Origin: CAZONU01 sp965370045
GTDB taxonomy: Bacteria > Planctomycetota > SZUA-567 > JAKLDR01
DNA: 14,889 nucleotides
Assembly (NCBI GenBank): GCA_965370045.1
Contig: CBDUSI010000110.1
Span: 1 to 14,889 of the forward strand
Reading direction: 5' to 3'
A model generated the notes under the pieces. The model was not told the DNA's origin. It saw only the letters and a list, made by a program, of their open reading frames with translations, and searched no databases. Below, piece by piece: positions 6,944 through 13,189 of this stretch; position 1 is the stretch's first letter; every line of letters begins with the position of its first letter. Both the position numbers and the translations under genes were made by a program.

Positions 6944-8322
6944 TTGACCGCGAGACAATCGCGGCGGTCCTGGAGCGGGCACTGGCGGGCGGCGCGGACT
7001 TCGCCGAGATCTTCGCCGAGGACACCCGCTGCTTCACCCTGGCCTACGTCGACAGCATGGCCAAGCGCATGATCCGCGGGCGCGACCGGGGCGCCGGACT
7101 GCGGGTCTTCTACGGCGAGCGTGCGGTCTACGCACACACCTCGGACCTGGAGCGCGAGAACCTCCTGACGCTCGCCGCCGCGGTGGCCGCCGCCGGGGAG
7201 GGCGGCTCCGCCGGGAGGCCGGAGCCGGTGGGCGAGGTAAAGCCGGCGGAGATCGTCGCCGTTGACGCTTCGCCGGCGGGCGCCGAGACCGCCGAGTACC
7301 TGGACTTCGTCCGCCGGGCCGACGAGGCCGCGCGGGCGGTGGACCCGGTCATCACCCAGGTGTCGGCCAGCGCCAACTGGTCGGAGAAGGAAATCCTGGT
7401 CGCCAACAGCGCGGGCGTGCACGTCGCCGAGAAGCGCTGCTATTTAATGACCGGCATCGAGGCGGTGGCCGCCGAGAAGGGCGAGCAGCAGACCGGCAGC
7501 GAGCGGCGTGGCAGCCGCACCGGGATGGGTGCCTTCCGCGACTTCGACCCGGAGGAGATGGCCCGCAAGGCCGCGGAGTGCGCGGTGCGGCAGGTGCGCG
7601 CGGCGCACGCCCCGGCCGGCAACATGCCCGCGGTCATCGGCAACGCCTTCGGAGGGGTCATCTTCCACGAGGCCTGCGGACACTCGCTTGAAACGACTTC
7701 GGTGGCCAAGGGTTCTTCGACCTTCACCGGCAAGCTGGGCCAGAAGGTCGCCGCCGAGTGCGTCACCGCCGTCGACGACGGCACCCACCCGGATGTCTGG
7801 GGCACCACCGCCATCGACGACGAGGGCACGCCCACCCGGAAGACCACGCTCATAGAGGACGGGGTGCTCAAGAGCTACCTGGTCGACCGCCTGGGCGCGG
7901 TCAAGACCGGATACGAGGTCACCGGCAGCGGCCGGCGGGAGAGCTACCGTTACGCGCCCACCAGCCGGATGAGCAACACCTACATCGCCGCGGGGAGCGA
8001 CGACTTCGAGGCGATGGTCGCCTCCATCGACCACGGGATCTACGCGGAGAAGATGGGCGGCGGCTCGGTGAACCCGGCCACCGGAGAGTTCAATTTCGCG
8101 GTGCGCGACGGCTATCTCATAAAGAAGGGCAAGCTGGCCGGCCCGGTGCGGGGGGCCAGCCTGATCGGTTTCGGGCACGAGATCATCCAGCGCATCGAGA
8201 TGGTCGGCCCGGACCTGGCGCTGGAGTCCGGCTCCTGCGGGTCGATCTCCGGCTGGGTGCCCACCACCGTGGGCCAGCCGTCGATCAAGGTGTCCGAAAT
8301 TACCGTGGGCGGGAGGAGCTGA
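6940..8322 (+). CDS. tldD: TldD metalloprotease
   Basis: This 460-residue protein is the catalytic subunit of the TldD/TldE zinc protease, a cytoplasmic heterodimer that trims unfolded peptides. In E. coli it is needed for microcin B17 maturation and CcdA turnover. The HExxxH zinc motif is at H243, E244 and H248 (FHEACGHSLE), and C433 (ESGSCGS) fits the conserved C-terminal cysteine that serves as the third zinc ligand. The length is normal for the family. The ATG overlaps the stop of the small upstream gene by 4 bases. Only a weak AGAAGG lies upstream, so translation probably depends on the preceding gene. The tldE partner follows after 2 bases, as expected for a stoichiometric complex. The natural substrate here is not evident: no precursor peptide or toxin gene is visible nearby. 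Confidence 0.93.
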   Translation: MIDRETIAAVLERALAGGADFAEIFAEDTRCFTLAYVDSMAKRMIRGRDRGAGLRVFYGERAVYAHTSDLERENLLTLAAAVAAAGEGGSAGRPEPVGEVKPAEIVAVDASPAGAETAEYLDFVRRADEAARAVDPVITQVSASANWSEKEILVANSAGVHVAEKRCYLMTGIEAVAAEKGEQQTGSERRGSRTGMGAFRDFDPEEMARKAAECAVRQVRAAHAPAGNMPAVIGNAFGGVIFHEACGHSLETTSVAKGSSTFTGKLGQKVAAECVTAVDDGTHPDVWGTTAIDDEGTPTRKTTLIEDGVLKSYLVDRLGAVKTGYEVTGSGRRESYRYAPTSRMSNTYIAAGSDDFEAMVASIDHGIYAEKMGGGSVNPATGEFNFAVRDGYLIKKGKLAGPVRGASLIGFGHEIIQRIEMVGPDLALESGSCGSISGWVPTTVGQPSIKVSEITVGGRS

Positions 8323-8324
8323 CA

Positions 8325-9668
8325 GTGAACGGCACCGAAGCCGCCCGCGAGGGGCTGAAGCTGGCCGCCAAACGCGGTCTGAGCGCCGAGGTCTACTACT
8401 CGCAGGACCGCGAGCTGGAGATTCGCTGTTTCGGGGGCAAGGTAGACCACTTCGAGCGCGCTGAGGCCGGCGGGCTGGGCCTGCGGGTGGTGCGCGACGG
8501 CCGGGCCGGCTCGGCCTACACCGAGCTGCTGACCGCCGAGGCCGTGGCCGAAACCCTCGACGCCGCCGCCGAGGCCACCGAGCACCTGGCCTCCCAGGAG
8601 GGCGTGGCGCTCTCCGACTGGCCCGAGCCTCCCCAACTCGACGGCCTGCAGGCGCCGGAGATCGCCGCGCTGGCCACCGAGAAGAAGATCGAACTGGCCC
8701 TGGCCGCCGAGAGCGCCGCGCGCGCCGCGGGGGCGGAGATCATAAACGTTCCCTGGGCCGGCTACGGGGAGACCGACAGCCAGGTATTCCTGGCCAACAC
8801 CGAGGGACTGGAGCGTTCCGGGCGCCGGGGCAGCGCGCAGATGTTCGTGCAGGCCCTGGCCGCCCGCGGCGAGGAGCGCAAGACCTACTTCGACTTCTGC
8901 TTCGCCCGCCGGGTCGCGGACCTCGACCCCGGGAAACTCGGCAGGAAAGCGGGGGAGACGGCCATCAGCCTGCTGGGCGCCGGCCAGCCGGCCAGCGGCC
9001 GGATGAAGGCCCTCTTCGGGCCGCGGGCCTTCGCGAGCATGCTGGGCATGTTCTTCTCGCAGTTCTCGGGACGCAGCGCCGAGGAGAAGCGCTCGCCCCT
9101 GGCCGGCCGGTTGGGGGAGAAGATCGGCGCCGCGGGTCTGGACCTCCTGGACGACGCGACCATGGCCGGCGGCCCGGCCTCGCGACCCTTCGACGCCGAG
9201 GGCGTTCCCGCCCGGCGCCTGGCGGTCATCGAGGACGGAGCCTTCAAGGCCTTCCTGCACGCCTCGGACACCGCGCGGCGCGCGGGGGTCGAGCCCACCG
9301 GCCACGCGCTGCGCAGTTACAAGGGCGTGCCCTCCATAGCGCCTAGCAACCTGACCGTGCCCGCCGGGAAGGCCTCGGTGGACGAGCTGCGCGCCGGCGC
9401 GGACCTTGAAATCCTCACGATTACCGGCGGCGCCGGGGCCAACCCGATTTCCGGCGAGTTCTCGCTGCCCATGCTGGGCTTCCGCCTCAAGGACGGCAAG
9501 CGCGCCGAGCCGCTGCACAACTTCACGGTGGCCGGCTCCTTCGAGGGGATGCTCGCCGGCGTGGAGGGCACCGGCAGCGATTTCGAGTTCGGTTCTCCGG
9601 GGATGAGCGCGGCCATCGGCTGCGGCTCGGTGCTGGTCGCCGGCTTGGCGATTGCCGGAAAGAAATAG
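8325..9668 (+). CDS. tldE: TldE/PmbA, partner subunit of the TldD protease
   Basis: This 447-residue protein belongs to the PmbA/TldE family, which shares the TldD fold but lacks the HExxxH zinc site, as here. The N-terminal half has the family pattern of a modified-fold domain (AAKRGLSAEVYYSQDRELEI, then FGGKVDHFERAEAGGLGLRV). The C-terminal half contains GPRAFASMLGMFFSQFSG and LDLLDDATMAGGPASRPFDAEG, which are typical of TldE. I chose the GTG at 8325 because it has GGGAGGAG 6 bases before it and follows the tldD stop by 2 bases. The open frame extends upstream inside tldD, but that part is an out-of-frame shadow. TldE gates and shapes the active cleft of TldD in the cytoplasm. The gene is complete and uses the same codon style as tldD. 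Confidence 0.92.
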   Translation: MNGTEAAREGLKLAAKRGLSAEVYYSQDRELEIRCFGGKVDHFERAEAGGLGLRVVRDGRAGSAYTELLTAEAVAETLDAAAEATEHLASQEGVALSDWPEPPQLDGLQAPEIAALATEKKIELALAAESAARAAGAEIINVPWAGYGETDSQVFLANTEGLERSGRRGSAQMFVQALAARGEERKTYFDFCFARRVADLDPGKLGRKAGETAISLLGAGQPASGRMKALFGPRAFASMLGMFFSQFSGRSAEEKRSPLAGRLGEKIGAAGLDLLDDATMAGGPASRPFDAEGVPARRLAVIEDGAFKAFLHASDTARRAGVEPTGHALRSYKGVPSIAPSNLTVPAGKASVDELRAGADLEILTITGGAGANPISGEFSLPMLGFRLKDGKRAEPLHNFTVAGSFEGMLAGVEGTGSDFEFGSPGMSAAIGCGSVLVAGLAIAGKK

Positions 9669-9679
9669 AGGGAGGCGAG

Positions 9680-10576
9680 TTGTCCGCGCGGGTCATCACC
9701 ATTCTGAACCAGAAGGGCGGCGTGGGCAAGACCACCACGGCCATCAACCTGGGCGCCGCGCTGGCCGAGCTCGGCCGGCGGACGCTGCTCATCGACATGG
9801 ACCCCCAGGCCAACCTCACTCGCGGGCTGGGCATCAGCCACCAGGAGGTCGAGGCCGGCAAGAGCATCTACGACGTGATCATCGATCCCAAGGCCCAGCT
9901 GGCCGGCGCGGTCCGCCACACCCATTGGGAGCGGCTCGACGTGGTCCCCAGTCACATCGACCTCTCCGGCGCGGAGATCGAGATGGTTTCTATGTACGGG
10001 CGCGAGCTGCGCATGCAGCGGGCCATGGGCGAGCTTCCCGAGAAGTACGATTACATCATGATGGACTGCCTGCCCTCGCTCTCGCTTATCACCGTCAACG
10101 CGCTGGCCGCGGCCCGCGAGGTGTTCGTGCCCATGCAGGCGCACCCCTTCGCTCTGGAGGGGCTCGGGAAGCTCTTCGAGGTGCTCGAGCTGGTCAGGAG
10201 CGAAATCAACCCGGACCTGGGGCTCACCGGGGTGATCATCAACATGTTCGACCCGCGCACCAAGGTGGCCCAGGCAGTGATGGACAAGCTCAAGAGTCAC
10301 GAGCGCATCGCTGACAAGCTGTTCAAGACGATTATTCGTCAGAATATCCGCATCGCCGAGAGCCAGGGCGTCGGCCAGCCGGTGATTCACTTCGACCGCC
10401 ACTGCCACGGCGCGGTGGCCTACCGCGTGCTGGCCGAGGAAGTCGACGCCATGCGCCGCGACGAAGCCGAGACGTCCGGGGCACGGCCGGTGCCCGTCGA
10501 GAAGGTCGAGGTGCCCGCGGGGCCCGCCCCTGAAGCGCAGGCCACCCCGCCCTCCCCGGCCCCTCCGCCCGCATGA
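9680..10576 (+). CDS. ParA/Soj-family ATPase (orphan, no parB nearby)
   Basis: This 298-residue protein has the deviant Walker A motif of ParA/MinD ATPases (KGGVGKTT at 12-19, with both the signature Lys12 and Lys17), the switch sequence DMDPQANLT near 39-47, and the Walker B-like segment YDYIMMDCLPSLS. The usual DCPPSLG reads DCLPSLS here. Family members bind DNA non-specifically as ATP dimers and position chromosomes, plasmids or protein assemblies. The last 35 residues are a Pro/Ala-rich tail. The start is a TTG with GGGAGG just upstream; no better ATG lies near the conserved N-terminus. It follows tldE by 11 bases and overlaps the next gene by 4 (ATGA). No parB or parS-like site is visible in the window, so it is more likely a cargo-positioning or membrane-linked ParA than a segregation ATPase. 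The family call is strong, the role is not. Confidence 0.88.
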   Translation: MSARVITILNQKGGVGKTTTAINLGAALAELGRRTLLIDMDPQANLTRGLGISHQEVEAGKSIYDVIIDPKAQLAGAVRHTHWERLDVVPSHIDLSGAEIEMVSMYGRELRMQRAMGELPEKYDYIMMDCLPSLSLITVNALAAAREVFVPMQAHPFALEGLGKLFEVLELVRSEINPDLGLTGVIINMFDPRTKVAQAVMDKLKSHERIADKLFKTIIRQNIRIAESQGVGQPVIHFDRHCHGAVAYRVLAEEVDAMRRDEAETSGARPVPVEKVEVPAGPAPEAQATPPSPAPPPA

Positions 10577-11418
10577 TCAACTGCCCCTGGTGCAAGAATA
10601 CATACGAGCCATCCGCCAGCGGGCGCTGCCCGCATTGCGGCACGGTGCCCCCGCCCGGGGAGAAAGAGGTCGCGCCCGCGCCCGGGCCCGAGCCCGGATC
10701 GCAGGCTGACGAGGAAGCGCCCGCCGGTCCGGCCAACATCTTCGACTTCCTGCTGGGCCCGGAAGGCGGAGGGCTGCCCTGGGAGCGCAGGAGCGAGTTC
10801 GGACCCGCGCGCGCGCTGTGGCTCACGCTGAAGATCGTGCTGCTGTCGCCGCTGAGGGCTTTCCGGGTCATGCGCCGGACGGGCGGCTGGAAGGAGCCCC
10901 TGCTCTACGCGCTGGCAGTCGGCGGCGCGGCATGGGCGCTCTCCGGAATTCTAGAGGCGCTGCTGGCCCACGCGCGGGGCGGCGCGTACGACGTCCTGTC
11001 GCTCTTCCTCCGGGCCCTCTCGCGCGGCGGTGAGTCGGACGCTTCCTTGCGGACGCGACTGGTGGTCGCGCTGGCCAAGGCCCCGGTGCTGGCCGTGCTG
11101 CTGCCGGCGCTGGCCGCACTGGGCGGGCAGCTCTGCCTGCGACTTTTCGGTGAGAGGCGCGCGGCGCTCTCGCTCACTTTCGCTGTGAGCTGCTACGCGA
11201 CCGCCAGTGCGGCGGTGCTGACCGTGGTTCCCTTCTGCGGCTCGTTCATCTTCTTCGGCTGGTACGTAGTGATCGCCACCATCGGTCTTCTCAGCGTGCA
11301 CCGGACCAGGTTGCTTCCCGCCGTGGTCGCCGCGCTGGCGCCGCCGCTGGCTGCCGTGCTGGCCGGTGGCGCCTTTTTCCTGGCCATTGAGATATGGCGG
11401 AGCAGCAATACTGGCTGA
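10573..11418 (+). CDS. Zinc-ribbon/Yip1-like membrane protein
   Basis: This 281-residue protein begins with a short zinc ribbon (C4, C7, C19, C22), then a Pro/Glu-rich linker (about 26-55) and an amphipathic stretch (about 79-104). Four or five hydrophobic segments follow, at about 110-132, 170-193, 197-215, 218-240 and 250-275. The arrangement, with a polar Ala/Ser-rich helix, then a VVPFCGS turn and a helix ending in IGLLSVH, resembles bacterial Yip1 (PF04893) proteins, whose function is poorly known. It overlaps parA by 4 bases (ATGA), so the two are very likely co-translated, and a ParA-membrane partner relationship is an inference from that. The ribbon-plus-linker layout recalls the WD40 protein at 4722-6551, although the sequences differ. 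Confidence 0.75.
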   Translation: MINCPWCKNTYEPSASGRCPHCGTVPPPGEKEVAPAPGPEPGSQADEEAPAGPANIFDFLLGPEGGGLPWERRSEFGPARALWLTLKIVLLSPLRAFRVMRRTGGWKEPLLYALAVGGAAWALSGILEALLAHARGGAYDVLSLFLRALSRGGESDASLRTRLVVALAKAPVLAVLLPALAALGGQLCLRLFGERRAALSLTFAVSCYATASAAVLTVVPFCGSFIFFGWYVVIATIGLLSVHRTRLLPAVVAALAPPLAAVLAGGAFFLAIEIWRSSNTG

Positions 11419-11500
11419 ACTCGGCTGAGTTAATAGGCTGCGGTTAAGTGGCTTACGGAGGACTCCTCGCATACAGGACTATTTACATCTTTATTTGAAC

Positions 11501-11528
11501 TTGACGGGAAGAAAACCGAGACTATAAT
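11501..11528 (+). promoter_or_regulatory. Promoter of the Rrf2-ferredoxin-rubredoxin-hcp operon
   Basis: TTGACG (11501-11506) and a perfect TATAAT (11523-11528) are 16 bases apart. The Rrf2 ATG lies 27 bases after the -10 box with GGAGG at 11543-11547. The surrounding 137-bp gap (11419-11555) is noticeably more AT-rich than the rest of the window, as expected for a promoter region. A short palindrome is centred on the -10 box. Confidence 0.7.
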
Positions 11529-11533
11529 GGTCT
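11519..11533. promoter_or_regulatory. Candidate operator: AGAC-N7-GTCT palindrome over the -10 box
   Basis: AGAC (11519-11522) and GTCT (11530-11533) are perfect inverted repeats, and their 7-base spacer is exactly TATAATG. Rrf2-family regulators bind dyads that overlap core promoters, and this gene is the first of the operon, so autoregulation is plausible. The arms are only 4 bp, so chance is possible. Confidence 0.35.
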
Positions 11534-11555
11534 TAGATAAGCGGAGGAAACAACC

Positions 11556-11990
11556 ATGACCATGGAAATACTCAAGCGCAGTTCGGACTACTCTCTGCGG
11601 GCGCTGGTAGGCCTGGCGGCGGTGAGTGACGGCCAGGTGGTCTCCGCGCGCGAGCTGGCCGAGTCGCAGAAGTTGGCCGAGCCCCTCCTGCGCAAGCTGC
11701 TTCAGAGGCTGGTCAAGGCCGGCGTGGTCAAGTCGGTGCAGGGGGTCAAGGGCGGCTTTCGCCTGGCGCGCCGGCCGGAGGACATCTCCGTGCTGGAGGT
11801 GGCCGAGGCGGTGCAGGGCAAGCTGGCGGTCAACCGCTGCTTCCTGGGAGAGGACCTCTGCGTCAATCAGGGCGACTGCCCGCTGAGCGCCAAGCTGGTC
11901 GCCGTCCAGGACCACCTGGTGGAGTTCTTCAAGGGGATCACCCTGGCCGACCTCCTGGAGCGCCCCAGCCCCGCGCGCCGCGAGAGCTAG
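11556..11990 (+). CDS. Rrf2-family Fe-S transcription regulator
   Basis: This 144-residue protein has the Rrf2 winged-helix pattern: SSDYSLRALVGLA at the front, the recognition region VSARELAESQKLAEPLLRKL (about 29-48), then LVKAGVVKSVQGVKGGFRLAR for the wing. C95, C102 and C108 are spaced like the three cluster ligands of IscR/NsrR-type members (C-x6-C-x5-C), so it probably carries an Fe-S cluster that responds to NO, oxygen or iron state. The ATG at 11556 has GGAGG 8 bases upstream; a second ATG at 11562 is possible but less well placed. As the first gene of an operon ending in hcp, it most likely controls that operon. It resembles NsrR, which represses hcp in enterobacteria, but orthology is not shown. 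Confidence 0.9.
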   Translation: MTMEILKRSSDYSLRALVGLAAVSDGQVVSARELAESQKLAEPLLRKLLQRLVKAGVVKSVQGVKGGFRLARRPEDISVLEVAEAVQGKLAVNRCFLGEDLCVNQGDCPLSAKLVAVQDHLVEFFKGITLADLLERPSPARRES

Positions 11991-12009
11991 CGGGTTAGAG
12001 GAGGAAATC

Positions 12010-12765
12010 ATGAGCGTTCGCAAGATGGTCAAGATCGACGAGGAGAAGTGCGATGGCTGCGGCCAGTGCGTCACCGCCTGCGCCGAGAGCGCCATCGAGA
12101 TCGTCGACGGCAAGGCCAGGCTGGTCAGCGACGTCTACTGCGACGGATTGGGCGCCTGCCTGGGCGACTGCCCCCAGGACGCCATCACTATAGAGGAGCG
12201 CGAGGCCCCCGACTTCGACGAGGCCGCCGTGAAGCAGCGCCAGGCGGCGTTGCAGAAGCCCGAGCCCCTGCCCTGCGGCTGTCCGGGGACGGCGGTGCGG
12301 CAGTTGGGCGCGGGGAAGCCCGCCGCGGCGGCGGCCTGCAGCGCCTCGCCGGACGCGGGCGAGAGCGGTATCTCTCAGCTCGGCCACTGGCCGGTGCAGC
12401 TGCGGCTGGTCCCCCCGGGCGCGCCCTTTCTCAAGGGTTCTGACCTGTTAATATGCGCCGACTGCGTGCCCTTCGCGGTGCCGGATTTTCACAAGCGTTA
12501 CCTCGCCGGCCGGGCGGTGCTGGTGGGCTGTCCCAAGCTGGACGACCTGGAGTCCTACAGCGAGAAGCTCAAGGACATATTCCGCGAGGCCGGCCCACGC
12601 AGCGTTACAGTGGTGCGCATGGAGGTGCCCTGCTGCGCGGGGATCTCCCACGCGGTGCAGGGGGGCCGGGACGAGGTGGCTCCCGGCTGCCCGCTGGAGG
12701 TCCACACTGTTTCCATCAGCGACGGCAGCGCCGAGCGCGAGGTCGTCCCGGAGAGGCGCGCCTGA
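12010..12765 (+). CDS. Dicluster-type ferredoxin with a Cys-rich C-terminal domain
   Basis: This 251-residue protein starts with a two-cluster ferredoxin fold. The first motif is complete (C14, C17, C20, C24). The second has C44, C50 and C54, but Leu47 replaces the usual second cysteine, so that site may hold a [3Fe-4S] or labile cluster. After a linker, the C-terminal half (about 120-250) contains C149 and C152 (ICADC), C174, the pair C208-C209 and C227, enough for a further metal or disulfide site; its IVP/LVGCPKLDD style recalls small Fe-S proteins encoded beside hcp in other anaerobes. It should carry electrons in the cytoplasm, probably to or from Hcp or rubredoxin. GAGGAGG lies 5 bases before the ATG, 19 bp after the Rrf2 gene, and its stop overlaps the next start by one base (TGATG). 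Confidence 0.82.
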   Translation: MSVRKMVKIDEEKCDGCGQCVTACAESAIEIVDGKARLVSDVYCDGLGACLGDCPQDAITIEEREAPDFDEAAVKQRQAALQKPEPLPCGCPGTAVRQLGAGKPAAAAACSASPDAGESGISQLGHWPVQLRLVPPGAPFLKGSDLLICADCVPFAVPDFHKRYLAGRAVLVGCPKLDDLESYSEKLKDIFREAGPRSVTVVRMEVPCCAGISHAVQGGRDEVAPGCPLEVHTVSISDGSAEREVVPERRA

Positions 12766-13169
12766 TGGCCGTTCCCCGCTGTCCGGGCATGGACCGCGCC
12801 CGCTGGAAGCCGGAGGACATGACCGACCTGCCCTGCCCGAAGTGCGGCGAGTCGGTGGAGTTCATGAAGGACGAGCGCTCCCGCAAGTGCCCCAACTGCG
12901 GGGCGCGCTTCGGGGACCCCGGCAAGGACATTGGCTGCGCGCAGTGGTGCCACTACGCGGACCAGTGCCTGGGTGTCGTCGACGCGATGGCTTTGAAGGA
13001 GACCGTCATGCAGAAGTGGATTTGCCTACCATGCGATTACGTCTATGATCCGGAGAAGGGTGACCCGGACAATGGCGTCCCGCCCGGCACGGCTTGGGAA
13101 AGCGTGCCCGAGGACTGGCGCTGTCCGGTATGTTCGGCGGGCAAGGAGCAATTTGAGAAAGCCGAGTAG
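12765..13169 (+). CDS. Zinc-ribbon/rubredoxin fusion protein
   Basis: This 134-residue protein has two parts. Residues 1-80 hold several cysteines: C6, a CPKC pair near 24-27, a CPNC pair near 43-46, and three more in GCAQWCHYADQCLG; the two CxxC pairs are a zinc-ribbon arrangement. Residues 82-134 are a complete classical rubredoxin: C87 and C90 (ICLPC), the YDPEKGDPDNGVPPGT loop, and C120 and C123 (CPVCSAGKEQF), which bind one iron. Rubredoxins carry single electrons in anaerobes and often serve Hcp, NO reductases or rubrerythrin. The ATG overlaps the ferredoxin stop by one base and hcp follows after 20 bp, so all are probably co-expressed. A second start at 13008 could make the rubredoxin alone. 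The N-terminal module's job is unknown. Confidence 0.85.
   Translation: MAVPRCPGMDRARWKPEDMTDLPCPKCGESVEFMKDERSRKCPNCGARFGDPGKDIGCAQWCHYADQCLGVVDAMALKETVMQKWICLPCDYVYDPEKGDPDNGVPPGTAWESVPEDWRCPVCSAGKEQFEKAE
12996..13010 (+). promoter_or_regulatory. Internal ribosome site and ATG for free rubredoxin
   Basis: AAGGAG (12996-13001) lies 6 bases before an in-frame ATG at 13008-13010, which is Met82 of the fusion and the exact first residue expected of a stand-alone rubredoxin (MQKWICLPC). Starting there gives 53 residues, the normal rubredoxin length. This fits either dual translation or a recent gene fusion that kept its old start. Confidence 0.5.
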
Positions 13170-13189
13170 GAAGCGAGGAGGAGAAACTC

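Noticed and set aside
7758..8324. Earlier start for tldE inside tldD
   Set aside because: This part is an out-of-frame reading of tldD; the GTG at 8325 has a ribosome site and the family-like N-terminus begins there.
8112..9518. Minus-strand 468-codon frame opposite tldE
   Set aside because: No domain and shadow-type composition; the plus strand carries a clear TldE.
11418..11431. AACTC-GGCT-GAGTT hairpin after the Yip1-like gene as a terminator
   Set aside because: Only 5 bp of AT-containing stem and no following T-run, so it is too weak to call.
12453..12764. Earlier start for the rubredoxin fusion inside the ferredoxin gene
   Set aside because: The upstream part is Arg/Gly-rich shadow sequence; the ATG at 12765 overlaps the ferredoxin stop and begins the Cys-rich module.
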